A stretch of DNA of 32,125 bases from JAHJFW01 sp038065635 (GTDB taxonomy: Bacteria > Patescibacteriota > Patescibacteriia > 2-12-FULL-60-25). This document shows, one piece after another, positions 7,859-16,133 of the stretch. The position numbers and the translations under genes were made by a program. Position 1 is the first letter of the stretch, and every line of letters begins with the position of its first letter. The notes below the pieces were generated by a model, which was given only the letters and a program-made list of their open reading frames with translations, did no database searches and was not told where the DNA came from. The stretch is taken from NCBI GenBank assembly GCA_038065635.1, contig JBBTQP010000053.1, positions 1 to 32,125 on the forward strand, written 5' to 3'.

Positions 7859-8664
7859 AGGTATCTTTTATCACCGTCTTCTACCGCACTCCGGGACTTA
7901 TTCGTCAGCTTCTGAAGGGAGTTGAAGCCGCGTCCCCGTCTTTTGCATACGAATTTTTCTTGGTGGACAACGCGTCCGGCGACGAAACCATCCCAATGGT
8001 TCGCGAGCGATTTCCATGGGCGATTACCATAGCGTCTTCAGTCAACGGCGGATTCGGTGCAGGAAACAATCTCGCTTTAAGCCGCGCGCAGGGTGAGTAC
8101 GTGATGTTGCTCAATCCGGATCTCACAGTGTTTCCAGGCGAGATGGAAAAGCTCGTGGAGTTTGCGGACGCGCATCCTGATTACGCTTTTTTCGGTCCGC
8201 GCCTCCTTCATCCGGACAGGACTATACAACGCTCGTTCCATAGATTTCCAACAGCAATGATTCCGTTGTATCGCCGTACGCCGCTCGGTAGAACACATTG
8301 GGGAAAACGCGCAATAGATAATTACTTGATGCAAGACGCAAATCCAGAAACATGGCAGGACGTGGACGGTTTGTTCGGTTCGGCGATTCTCATTCGTCGC
8401 AGCGCCCTGGAAATAATCGGAAATTTCGACGAGCGTTTTTTCATGTACTACGAAGATACGGATTTGTGCCGACGCGCGTGGGAATCCGGATACAAGGTTT
8501 GCTACACGCCCGCTGCGGTATTCGTGCATTACCATCAACGCGAGAGCGAAGTGAAACGCGTATGGCAACTCGCAACCAATCCGCTTGTCCGCGCGCACAT
8601 CAAAAGCGGGATTCGATATTTTTTGAAATATAGAGGGAAAAAGCATCCGCGATGGAGCGCGTGA
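7855..8664 (+). CDS. Glycosyltransferase family 2 (second rhamnosyltransferase-like)
   Basis: About 269 residues, opening KVSFITVFYRTPGLIRQLL. It has VDNASGDETIPM, NGGFGAGNNLAL, LLNPDLTVFPG and DERFFMYYEDTDLCRRAWES, the same motif order as the gene before it, so the pair probably arose by duplication or act in sequence on one glycan. I take the ATG at 7855, which overlaps the preceding TGA (ATGA); the ATG at 7846 would add three residues. Soluble or peripheral protein. A double palindromic repeat begins directly after the stop. Family sure, substrate unknown. Confidence 0.85.
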   Translation: MKVSFITVFYRTPGLIRQLLKGVEAASPSFAYEFFLVDNASGDETIPMVRERFPWAITIASSVNGGFGAGNNLALSRAQGEYVMLLNPDLTVFPGEMEKLVEFADAHPDYAFFGPRLLHPDRTIQRSFHRFPTAMIPLYRRTPLGRTHWGKRAIDNYLMQDANPETWQDVDGLFGSAILIRRSALEIIGNFDERFFMYYEDTDLCRRAWESGYKVCYTPAAVFVHYHQRESEVKRVWQLATNPLVRAHIKSGIRYFLKYRGKKHPRWSA

Positions 8665-8722
8665 TCCCCCTCCTTACGAAGGAGGGGTTAGGGGAGGTCT
8701 CTCCCCCTTCGTAAGGGGGAGA
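8665..8722. repeat. Double palindrome CCTCCTTACGAAGGAGG family
   Basis: One palindrome, CCCCCTCCTTACGAAGGAGGGG, lies at about 8666-8687. After GTTAGGGGAGG a second one, TCTCCCCCTTCGTAAGGGGGAGA (8700-8722), follows. It begins at the base after the glycosyltransferase stop codon and may end that transcript, though no T-run follows. Confidence 0.75.
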
Positions 8723-8748
8723 ATGGAACGAGTAATGATGCTAGAGTA

Positions 8749-8757
8749 TGCTAAACT
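8749..8757 (+). promoter_or_regulatory. Extended -10 promoter before the DUF4012 gene
   Basis: TG at 8749-8750, one base, then TAAACT at 8752-8757. The predicted start is about 8764, leaving a leader of roughly five bases before the ATG at 8769. Confidence 0.45.
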
Positions 8758-8768
8758 AGTGTTACTTC

Positions 8769-10838
8769 ATGCCTGAACAAACTCCGAATTTTCTTACTTG
8801 TCCGATAGAGCCGGCATCGTCTCAACCAAAGGCCGTGGAAAACGCGCCAAAACTTCCGCGTCCGAAGCGAAGGCGAATCTGGTTCGTTCTGCTTTTTGTT
8901 TTGCTTTTTTTCGTAGCAGCTTCAATTCCGCTCGGCCTTACATTATCTAGCGCGTACGGTTCGGCGAATTCCGCGAGATCATCCGTACAAAGCGCGAGAG
9001 AGAAATTGATAAATAAAGACGTGGAAGGCGCTCGCGAAGATTTGAAAAACGCGCGAGCTTCGCTATTGAAGTTTAGAGAGCAGCTTCAAAAGCTCGGCAT
9101 ATTGCGCGACCTTCCTTCTTTGGGCACACAGATCCGCGCTTTGGAAGACGCCGCCAGCGCGGGTTCGGAAACGCTTGGGAGCGCGGACGATATTTTGGAC
9201 GTTGCCGCCGTGATTCTGGATGCACTGCAAAGCGGAGTGGAGACGAGCGACGTTTTGAAGACGGGGATCGCACCGACACGAAAATTCGAAGAACTCACGA
9301 CCGAGGAAAAACGCGACCTGTTGCAACGATTTTCCAACGAACTTCCGCGCCTCCGTTCAGCTCGCGACAAAATGGATATCGCCCTAACGCTTTGGGGCCG
9401 CGTGCCAAAAGAGGGCTTGGCATCACCCATCAGCAACGCGCTCGAACCTTTGGCCGAAGCCATCCCACTCATGAAAAAATCGCTCGACGAAGCCGTGCCT
9501 TTGCTCGAAGCGCTTCTTCCCATGTCAGGATATCCAACGCCACGCCACTATCTGATCGTGCTTCAAAACGCGGACGAGATTCGTCCGGCAGGAGGATTTA
9601 TTGGTACCATCGGCAACATGACGTGGGACGCTGGAACGTTAACGGAATTTGCTTTTACGGACGTATACAATATCGACAATCCCGTGTCAGGAGTATGGAA
9701 AGAAAAACCGCCGGATCCTCTCACGCGATACATCGGAGTTTCAAATTGGTTTTTGCGCGACGCCAACTGGTCGCCGGATTTTCCAACGTCGGCCGAGCGT
9801 GTCCTGGATTTTTTTATTCGCGAATCCGAACTCCAGCTTCACGCGCAACTACCGGCGAGACCGACTACGTTTATCGCGCTAGAGCCAGGATTTTTTCGAA
9901 GTCTTCTCGAGTTAACCGGTCCGCTTGAAGTGGATGGAAAGAAATACGATTCCGATAATTTTTTCGAACAGCTCGAGTTTCAAGTGGAAGTCGGTTTTCA
10001 TCAGCAGGGGATTCCGGTGGAACAACGCAAAGAGGTGATTTCAAAACTTGGCGCGGAGCTGACAAAAAAGATTTTCGCGCTTCCTTCCAGCCGTTGGCCC
10101 GAAGTGCTCGATATCGTGACGCAGGCGCTGGAACGCAAGCAAATCATGGCATATTCGAGCGATTCGGACCTTCAGCCAGTTCTTGAATCTCGCGGCTGGT
10201 CGGCGCGCGCAAAGCCAACGAATGGGGATTTTTTGTGGGTCGTTGACGCGAACCTCGCCGCGCTGAAAACCGACGGCGCAATGAAAAAAGAAATTCATTA
10301 CTCGCTGGACGCGAAGTCTCCGGACGGTCCGGTCGCAACAGTGACTCTTCGGTATACGAATACGGCAAAGGGATTCGGTGACTATCGATACACAAGATAT
10401 CGCACATACACGCGAGTGTACGTTCCGGATGGAAGTGAATTTATTTCATCATCTGGCGCAATGAAAGATGATTTGAATAAAACCGGCGGCAACTTCGTTC
10501 CCGGCACGGTCGATGTTTTCAAAGAGTTAGGCAAAACAGTATTCGGCGCGTTCTGGTCTATCGAACCTGGAAAAATAGGAGAACTCACTTTTACCTATCG
10601 TCTTCCGAGCACCGCCTTGGTCGGTGAGGGCGGGAGAACCCCGCCCCTACAATCTGACTATCGACTTGATGTGCCGAAACAAGCCGGGGTGGATAACGCT
10701 GCCTTGACGATAGATCTCTCATTCGATAAGAACATAAAGTCAGCAATGCCTCCGGAAGACTCAACCAAGTGGGGAGACTCTCGGTATGAATACAGAACAG
10801 ACTCATTAATAGACAGATCGTTTGAGATTTCATTCTAA
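8769..10838 (+). CDS. DUF4012-family membrane-anchored surface protein
   Basis: A 689-residue protein. A short basic N-terminus (PKRRRIW) leads into one transmembrane helix (FVLLFVLLFFVAASIPLGLT). A helical, charged region (about 70-240) follows, then the DUF4012 core with LIVLQNADEIRPAGGFIGTIG, the DVYNIDNPV stretch and WSPDFPTSAERVLDFF. The C-terminal part is beta-rich. DUF4012 proteins are found mainly in Actinobacteria, Chloroflexi and CPR; a role in surface polysaccharide attachment has been suggested from context only. Its location between glycosyltransferases and mreB fits an envelope role. Near residue 620 a palindromic repeat (10624-10652) sits in frame and encodes GEGGRTPPLQ. The gene has its own extended -10 promoter. 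Confidence 0.75.
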   Translation: MPEQTPNFLTCPIEPASSQPKAVENAPKLPRPKRRRIWFVLLFVLLFFVAASIPLGLTLSSAYGSANSARSSVQSAREKLINKDVEGAREDLKNARASLLKFREQLQKLGILRDLPSLGTQIRALEDAASAGSETLGSADDILDVAAVILDALQSGVETSDVLKTGIAPTRKFEELTTEEKRDLLQRFSNELPRLRSARDKMDIALTLWGRVPKEGLASPISNALEPLAEAIPLMKKSLDEAVPLLEALLPMSGYPTPRHYLIVLQNADEIRPAGGFIGTIGNMTWDAGTLTEFAFTDVYNIDNPVSGVWKEKPPDPLTRYIGVSNWFLRDANWSPDFPTSAERVLDFFIRESELQLHAQLPARPTTFIALEPGFFRSLLELTGPLEVDGKKYDSDNFFEQLEFQVEVGFHQQGIPVEQRKEVISKLGAELTKKIFALPSSRWPEVLDIVTQALERKQIMAYSSDSDLQPVLESRGWSARAKPTNGDFLWVVDANLAALKTDGAMKKEIHYSLDAKSPDGPVATVTLRYTNTAKGFGDYRYTRYRTYTRVYVPDGSEFISSSGAMKDDLNKTGGNFVPGTVDVFKELGKTVFGAFWSIEPGKIGELTFTYRLPSTALVGEGGRTPPLQSDYRLDVPKQAGVDNAALTIDLSFDKNIKSAMPPEDSTKWGDSRYEYRTDSLIDRSFEISF
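10624..10652. repeat. GGGCGGG..CCCGCCCCTAC palindrome inside the DUF4012 coding region
   Basis: GAGGGCGGGAGAACCCCGCC followed by CCTACAA is nearly identical to the copy at 16085-16110 and related to 30111-30145. It lies in frame within the coding sequence, giving GEGGRTPPLQ. Confidence 0.8.
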
Positions 10839-10947
10839 AAAGTCCATAAAGTCTAAAGTCCATAAAGTCCGTAAAGTTATCGAATAATTCTATCTTTGGT
10901 TTCGACTTTATAGACTTTAAGGACTTTATAGACTTTTGACTTATACA
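10839..10947. repeat. Word-repeat inverted pair before mreB
   Basis: The left part (10839-10876) repeats AAAGTCCATAAAGTC-like words. The right part (10906-10937) has the inverted words, CTTTATAGACTTTAAGGAC-like. Together they can form a long imperfect hairpin filling the gap between the DUF4012 stop and mreB. TATACA at 10942-10947 at its end could be a -10 five bases from the mreB ATG. Confidence 0.7.
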
Positions 10948-10952
10948 CCCCC

Positions 10953-11957
10953 ATGTTTGCAAAAAAAGTCGGCATCGACCTTGGGACGACCACTGTTTTG
11001 GTCTACGTTCCTAAAAAGGGGATTATCATCAACGAACCATCGGTGGTCGCTATTTCGTTAGTGGATAAGAGGGTTCTTGCCGTTGGAAAAGAAGCGAAAG
11101 AAATGCTCGGTCGCACGCCGGATACTATCGTGGCGCGACGACCTCTGAAAGACGGTGTCATCGCCGACTACCGCACGACCGAGGCGATGTTGCGTTATTT
11201 TTTAAACAAGGCGCTTGGAGGAATGAGATTCTTCCGTCCGGAAGTTATGGTCGCAGTGCCAGGAGGAATCACGTCCACTGAACGACGCGCGGTTATCGAC
11301 GCAACGATTAGTGCGGGAGCTCGCGCCGCATACATCATCAAAGAGCCGGTGGTCGCCGCCATCGGCGCGGACATTCCGATTGGCTCTCCGTCAGGAAACA
11401 TGATTATCGACATCGGCGGCGGCACAAGCGAAATCGCCGTGATCTCACTCGGAGGCATCGTAGCGTCCGACTCCGTCCGAATAGGAGGAAACAAGTTTGA
11501 CGTCGCCATCCAAGAACACGTTCGCCGCAAATACGGCCTGGCAATCGGAGAGCGCACGTCCGAAGACATAAAAATCCGCATCGGCTCCGCGCTTTATCTC
11601 GAGAAAAAACTGGAAATGCAAGTCAAAGGTCGCGACATGATAAACGGCTTGCCGCGCGTAATAACCGTAACGTCCGACGACGTGACGGATGCGGTTCAGC
11701 ATGAATTGCAGGGAATCGTCGAAAAAATCAAAGAGGTCTTGCGCGCCACGCCGCCGGAGCTTTCCGCGGACGTGATGGAAAAGGGAATGGTGCTGTCCGG
11801 CGGCTCGTCTCAATTAAGAAATCTCGACCGATTATTCGCAGACGCCACCGGAGTCCCGGCGTTCGTAGCGGATGATCCGCAACTCTGCGTGGCCAAGGGG
11901 ACGGGGATCGCGCTGGAGAATTTGGAGAGTTATAAGAGAAGTATTTTTAGTTCGTGA
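10953..11957 (+). CDS. mreB: Rod-shape-determining actin homologue MreB
   Basis: A 334-residue actin-fold ATPase. It shows phosphate-1 GIDLGTTTVLVYVP, the linker DGVIADYRTTEAMLRYF, VMVAVPGGITSTERRAV, the phosphate-2 motif IIDIGGGTSEIAVISLGGIV and the adenosine motif GMVLSGGSSQLRNLDRLF. MreB polymerises under the cytoplasmic membrane and guides lateral wall synthesis. Length is normal for the family. MreC, MreD and RodA do not follow it; the next gene is a GGDEF-type protein. No Shine-Dalgarno sequence. Very sure of the family; FtsA, DnaK and ParM are excluded by length and motifs. Confidence 0.95.
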   Translation: MFAKKVGIDLGTTTVLVYVPKKGIIINEPSVVAISLVDKRVLAVGKEAKEMLGRTPDTIVARRPLKDGVIADYRTTEAMLRYFLNKALGGMRFFRPEVMVAVPGGITSTERRAVIDATISAGARAAYIIKEPVVAAIGADIPIGSPSGNMIIDIGGGTSEIAVISLGGIVASDSVRIGGNKFDVAIQEHVRRKYGLAIGERTSEDIKIRIGSALYLEKKLEMQVKGRDMINGLPRVITVTSDDVTDAVQHELQGIVEKIKEVLRATPPELSADVMEKGMVLSGGSSQLRNLDRLFADATGVPAFVADDPQLCVAKGTGIALENLESYKRSIFSS

Positions 11958-12030
11958 ACGGGTATATTGTGGTTCAATGCCATGGTATGCCAGTTGTATT
12001 TGTCGATGAGAGCGGGAACGTTCCCACCTT

Positions 12031-12117
12031 GTCATCCCGATCGTAGTGGAGGGATCCCTTAAAGCCACACGCAAGGGATTCCTCCGCTCGTCGCATAATC
12101 CTCCTCGGTCGGAATGA
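12031..12117. repeat. Dispersed inverted repeat GTCATCCCGATCGTAGTGGAGGGATC family
   Basis: The left arm at 12031-12060 (GTCATCCCGATC...GGGATCCCTT) is inverted at 12073-12117 (AAGGGATTCCTCCGCTCG...CGGTCGGAATGA). The arms are imperfect. A small palindrome GGGAACGTTCCC lies just before (12014-12025). The repeat fills the mreB-GGDEF gap. Confidence 0.7.
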
Positions 12118-12147
12118 AACAAGCTGCTTTGTTTATGAGTAATACAG

Positions 12148-12156
12148 TGATATAAT
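12148..12156 (+). promoter_or_regulatory. Extended -10 promoter placing the start on the ATG (leaderless)
   Basis: TG at 12148-12149, then A, then TATAAT at 12151-12156. Seven bases on is the ATG at 12163, so transcription should begin at or next to the start codon. There is no room for a ribosome binding site. Confidence 0.65.
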
Positions 12157-12162
12157 TAAACA

Positions 12163-14613
12163 ATGCCAGACGAAGAAAAGTCCGTTTGGGAGCGTTTCCC
12201 GCGGCAGGCAAAATCCGGTAAATCAGCGGCGCTTTTGGAAAATTACGAAAAAGATCTTTCAGAAAAAAAGACGGAGCTGGCGAAGTCGCAAGAAGCGCCG
12301 GAGCAAGAAAAAAAGCTGGCGGAACTTCGAGTACAGAATGCGGAGAAGAATATGGAGTTGTTTTTTCGCGAACACGATTCCACGGGTTCGTGGAAAGGGG
12401 AGCGTTTCCATCGCGACGTGGCGGAAAGTTTGCGAGATCGTCGCATTGAGCGGAACGAACTTGGAGATATCGAAGCGACCGAGGATGATGAGAAGTCGCA
12501 CGTCCTAATTGTGAACATGGGCGAGTTGGATCGTTTGAATAACATTGGGGGTCACGAAATGGGAGATCAGGGGTTGCGTTTGACTTTGGAACTTGTAGAG
12601 AACGTAATTCGCGAAGAAATAGGTTCATTGCCGCGTTTCAAAAATGACGAGCCGCGTCTTTCTTCCGTGTACGACATTTACAGATATTCCGGAAATGATT
12701 TTACGGTTACTCTGCATGGCATTGAGGAGGATTTGGCGAGAGATATAGAGAGTCGCATATCGAATGAATCGGTGGATTTTTCCTCTCTCCGTCCGGACAT
12801 CGAACCCGCGCCGCTCACAGTTAATCGCGTTACTCGCGCCGACGCGATTGCTCTCGTGAATAAACTTGACGAGAAGCCGGAAAGCGCCGGATTGACTGAC
12901 GAAGGGATATTGATCGATGCGATGCGTGAAAAATTGCAGACCTTAAACGACGCGGCGAAGATTGAGAATAGGACGCGTCACATGGTTGAGAAAATTCGAG
13001 AAGCCGGCAATGATCCGGAAGCAGAAGCCAAGGTTAAAGAGTTTTACGAGACGTTCATAAAAAAATCTATCGGTTCGGTTTTTCGAGTTGATCCGTCAAC
13101 CGAGTCGGCGAAATACGTAGAGTTCCGTAATTTATTGGATAACAAACGCGCGTTCGACGTTCCTCCGCCTGACGAGTGGACGCATTTTCTTAAAGAGAGC
13201 GCGTTGGACGGAGCTTTTGAGCAATTGAAAGCACGGCGAGCCGTTGGCAGAAATATCGAGATCAATCTAGCGCGTAAGGTTGCTGACGAGGTTCTAGGTC
13301 GTACGGAGGAGTTCGGACGAGACATTTTGACCGAACAGACCCTGGCTTCTCTAAGAGGATTTGTTGATCCTGTCGATACTAGCGGTAAACTATTATTGAA
13401 TGAAAAGAAAAAAAATGCTGAACAACAGGCAGAGAAAGATACGAGCGATCCAATAGCCAGAGAAGAGTATGAAGGCGCACAGCTTGATTATCAAATCGAG
13501 CTGGCAAAACGGAATGAGCAGACCGGGCTTAATGGACGAGGTGTGTATTTTGAAACCATGGAAGTGGGGTTCGAGTCCGGACGTCCGGTCGCGACGATTG
13601 CGATAGACATGGCGTTTTTGAAATATTTTGATAAGGAAGGGGGGCCGAATACAGGGAACATGGCTATATTAAAAACAGCGGAGATCATGGATAAAATAGC
13701 GATTGAAAATACCAAGGAGGGGATAGAGGTTGCGGCACATCGCACCGGCGGAGACGAGTTCGCTTTGACTGTTATTGGAGGCGATAAAGAAACCGTCGGT
13801 AAAATAGTCGATTCCGTTCGCAATGCCGCGAGAAGTGTCGGAGGAATCCCTCCATCGTCCGGAGCAAAAGCAACGTATAGTCCGGAAAGGCTTCAATTTA
13901 ATTATGGGATTAGACGAACGGAAAGCGTTGAAGCATTACGTGACGAACTTTCAAAAGCCGGAATCGAGCTTCCGGAAAACGCGGATGCGCGCGTGGCCGC
14001 GGATTATCTTCAGCACCTGGCGGATAAGGAGATTGATATTCAAAAAGGCGTTGATCGTATTTTGTTGCTGTTAGCGCGTAAATTTGAGGAAATACAGACA
14101 GGAGAGAAGAGAAATTATGAGCAATTGATGGAATATTCGCATAAGGCGATTTTCAAAGAAAACGGGAAGAAATTTATGGCAAGTTTAGAAGCGGAATTTA
14201 TAAAGCCAAAGAAAGATGAAAACGGGAACGAGATACAAAAAAACATTGAAGAAGAAATGAGAAAGTTGACTGGGGAGGTTATGGGGTTCGTGATAGAAGA
14301 AATTGAGAAAAAAAGCGCGGACAAAAAACACATTGGAGCGGAACTCGACCGACTGATCGAGAACGCCGTTAAGATTCGGTATTTGGAGAATCACATAAAA
14401 GTGTTGGAAAGAGAGATTGCAGAGTTACACATGCTTCATCGGAAGGATGAATCGTCTTTGCGAGCCGCGGAGGAAGAGCTCGTGTCCGTTAAAAGACTTC
14501 GCGATCGAATCAATCCACCCGCCGCAGGTTCCGGCGGGACCGCCTCAAATGCAGGCCGCTTAATAATGTGGTATGATATTAGTGCTGTGAATCGTTATTT
14601 TCTGTCATTGTGA
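12163..14613 (+). CDS. Tandem GGDEF-domain protein
   Basis: An 816-residue cytoplasmic protein with two GGDEF-type domains. The first has VNMGELDRLNNIGGHEMGDQGL (split by D123) and a degenerate signature SGNDF at 176-180. The second has IAIDMAFLKYF and an intact HRTGGDEFALTV with GGDEF at 529-533. GGDEF domains make cyclic di-GMP from two GTP; the intact copy may be active and the degenerate one may bind ligand or support dimerisation. Charged coiled coils lie at the N-terminus and at the C-terminus (about 690-790). No membrane or sensor segment is visible. The last ~30 residues run through promoter-like DNA, and the stop codon lies in a REP-like repeat, so the C-terminus may be a recent extension. 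Confidence 0.75.
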   Translation: MPDEEKSVWERFPRQAKSGKSAALLENYEKDLSEKKTELAKSQEAPEQEKKLAELRVQNAEKNMELFFREHDSTGSWKGERFHRDVAESLRDRRIERNELGDIEATEDDEKSHVLIVNMGELDRLNNIGGHEMGDQGLRLTLELVENVIREEIGSLPRFKNDEPRLSSVYDIYRYSGNDFTVTLHGIEEDLARDIESRISNESVDFSSLRPDIEPAPLTVNRVTRADAIALVNKLDEKPESAGLTDEGILIDAMREKLQTLNDAAKIENRTRHMVEKIREAGNDPEAEAKVKEFYETFIKKSIGSVFRVDPSTESAKYVEFRNLLDNKRAFDVPPPDEWTHFLKESALDGAFEQLKARRAVGRNIEINLARKVADEVLGRTEEFGRDILTEQTLASLRGFVDPVDTSGKLLLNEKKKNAEQQAEKDTSDPIAREEYEGAQLDYQIELAKRNEQTGLNGRGVYFETMEVGFESGRPVATIAIDMAFLKYFDKEGGPNTGNMAILKTAEIMDKIAIENTKEGIEVAAHRTGGDEFALTVIGGDKETVGKIVDSVRNAARSVGGIPPSSGAKATYSPERLQFNYGIRRTESVEALRDELSKAGIELPENADARVAADYLQHLADKEIDIQKGVDRILLLLARKFEEIQTGEKRNYEQLMEYSHKAIFKENGKKFMASLEAEFIKPKKDENGNEIQKNIEEEMRKLTGEVMGFVIEEIEKKSADKKHIGAELDRLIENAVKIRYLENHIKVLEREIAELHMLHRKDESSLRAAEEELVSVKRLRDRINPPAAGSGGTASNAGRLIMWYDISAVNRYFLSL

Positions 14614-14699
14614 GCGGAGTCCAACGGAGCGCGACAATCTTTCTTAAGGAGATACGTATTTTGAAAGATTGCTTCGTCGCTGCTACTCCTCGCAATGAC
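14604..14699. repeat. Divergent REPIN-like doublet
   Basis: GTCATTGTGAGCGGAGTCCA...GACAATCTTT faces AAAGATTGCTTCGTCGCTGC...CGCAATGAC. It is the same family as at 6705 but with a different core and loop. It contains the TGA stop (14611-14613) of the tandem-GGDEF gene. Confidence 0.85.
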
Positions 14700-14713
14700 G
14701 CTGTCGATTGAAA

Positions 14714-14722
14714 TGATATTAT
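14714..14722 (+). promoter_or_regulatory. Extended -10 promoter abutting the next ATG
   Basis: TG at 14714-14715, A, then TATTAT at 14717-14722, only three bases before the ATG at 14726. The start point would fall on or just inside the start codon. A further TGgTATGAT at 14569-14577 is an alternative promoter with a longer leader. Confidence 0.4.
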
Positions 14723-14725
14723 CTT

Positions 14726-15934
14726 ATGAACGTACGCCATCCACGAAGAACCGATTTTGCAAAACACGCATTCCCGCAGCCGCCAATCGCGCCGCGCGTC
14801 TACCGCAACATCGCTTTTAGTTTTCTGGGATTGACCGTGGTTGTAGTCGCTATAGTGATCTGGATGTCCACTGTAAGCGCGGAAATAAGAATTCAATCAA
14901 AACGAGATCCGGTTTCATTAAAAACTTCAGTTGAAATTGCAAAAAGTCCGGAGCAGGGTCAGTTGCAGGGTCGCGTAGTCGAAGGTATTTTTGATAAAAT
15001 TCAAGAATTTGCCGTGAAAGAGCAGACGGCGTCTTCCGTAATCGCAACGACCACCGGACGAGTACGCATTACCAATAAATACTCCAAAGATCAGACGTTG
15101 ATCAGAACGACACGGCTTCTTTCGCCGGACGGGAAATTGTTTCGGATTAATGCGAACGTAAACGTTCCATCGGGCGGTACCGTCGAGGTGAATGCGAATT
15201 CCGATCAGACAGGTTCTTCTTTTGCGATCCCAAACGGGACGACTTTCGTGATCCCGGGACTGTGGATAGATCTTCAGAAGTTGATCACAGCAGAAGCGAT
15301 AACTCCATTTACCGGAACGGCGGAAGGAACGAAGATCGTAACTGCCGAGGAAGTGGACAACGCGCAAAAAACTCTGGAAGAAGCCGTGTTGGCGGAAGCC
15401 AAGAAGACGCTCGCGGCAGAAGCGAACGTTCCTGCTGATAAAATAGCCGACTCTTGTCCTAATGATGCGGCTTGTTGGTCGGCAACGTATGTTGTTGAGA
15501 CTCTTGAAAAGAAGAGCAATGTGACAGTTGGGCAGAATACCGATTCTTTTCTCGCTCAAGACAAGATAAAGGTAACCGCCGTGTATTATCCTCGAAAAGA
15601 TATGGATCTGTTGGTTAGCGGCAAGTTGAAAGAGCAATTGCCGGAAGGTCGCGATCTTGTTGATGTTGATTTGCGAAACGTAGCGTTTACTCTTGAGCAG
15701 ACCGACACTAAAGTGGAAAAAGCGCGTATCGGGATCAAGATCGAGGCGTATTCTCGCCTAACCGCGCAGAATCCGGCTTTGGCAAGGGATCAGATCGCCG
15801 GACTTTCGCTCGAAGACGCGAAGGCGAAACTTAGACAAGTCGAAGGCGCGGAGTTCGTGGAAATAACGCTACGCCCGTCATGGGCAAGAAACATCCCGAG
15901 GCAAAAGGATAAGATAAAGATAACGATCGAATAA
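14726..15934 (+). CDS. Single-pass membrane protein, weakly baseplate-J-like
   Basis: A 402-residue protein. After a basic N-terminus one transmembrane helix (IAFSFLGLTVVVVAIVIWM) leaves a large extracytoplasmic part. Its middle has beta-rich Gly/Asn turns (NVNVPSGGTVEVNANSDQTG, AIPNGTTFVIPG), which recall the repeat pattern of baseplate J-like domains; a helical Ala/Glu-rich segment follows (TAEEVDNAQKTLEEAVLAEA). Two cysteines (SCPNDAACW) could form a disulfide. There are no other phage-tail genes here, so a tail role is unlikely; a surface or secretion-associated role is a guess. The function is not recognised. Confidence 0.5.
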   Translation: MNVRHPRRTDFAKHAFPQPPIAPRVYRNIAFSFLGLTVVVVAIVIWMSTVSAEIRIQSKRDPVSLKTSVEIAKSPEQGQLQGRVVEGIFDKIQEFAVKEQTASSVIATTTGRVRITNKYSKDQTLIRTTRLLSPDGKLFRINANVNVPSGGTVEVNANSDQTGSSFAIPNGTTFVIPGLWIDLQKLITAEAITPFTGTAEGTKIVTAEEVDNAQKTLEEAVLAEAKKTLAAEANVPADKIADSCPNDAACWSATYVVETLEKKSNVTVGQNTDSFLAQDKIKVTAVYYPRKDMDLLVSGKLKEQLPEGRDLVDVDLRNVAFTLEQTDTKVEKARIGIKIEAYSRLTAQNPALARDQIAGLSLEDAKAKLRQVEGAEFVEITLRPSWARNIPRQKDKIKITIE

Positions 15935-15941
15935 GTGCGGT

Positions 15942-16022
15942 GTCATTCCCGTGCAGACGTGAATCCAGACAAAAAGGAAATATTCACATTATATCCTGGA
16001 TCCCCGCCTACGCGGGGATGAC
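15942..16022. repeat. GTCATTCCCGCGTAGGCGGGAATCC family, divergent copy
   Basis: The left arm, GTCATTCCCGTGCAGACGTGAATCC, is partly decayed. The right arm is CTGGATCCCCGCCTACGCGG plus GGATGAC. It is the same family as at 24939-25015 and fills the gap before thrS. Confidence 0.8.
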
Positions 16023-16084
16023 AATGAGCACTTGGTCTTTTTTGTATTCTCTGGCAAACTATCAACCATATACAAACTCACGGG

Positions 16085-16110
16085 GGAGGGTGGGAGAACC
16101 CCGCCCCTAC
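16085..16110. repeat. GGGTGGG..CCCGCCCCTAC palindrome before thrS
   Basis: GAGGGTGGGAGAACCCCGCC followed by CCTACA is the same family as the copy embedded in the DUF4012 gene. It lies 24 bases before the thrS ATG, and an open frame through it (GEGGRTPPLQ) makes a false N-terminal extension of ThrS. Confidence 0.8.
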
Positions 16111-16133
16111 AACTATCCTACCACTTACTTTAT

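Noticed and set aside
10591..10962. Minus-strand frame near the DUF4012 end and mreB start
   Set aside because: It is opposite two well-supported genes and a word-repeat spacer, with low-complexity content.
12014..12025. Terminator of mreB at GGGAACGTTCCC
   Set aside because: The stem is only six pairs and no T-run follows.
14726..15934. Phage tail baseplate gene
   Set aside because: The baseplate-like pattern is weak, the protein has a transmembrane anchor, and no other phage structural gene lies nearby.
16032..16133. 34-residue N-terminal extension of ThrS
   Set aside because: It translates the palindromic repeat GEGGRTPPLQ and its flanks, and the family alignment begins at the ATG at 16134.
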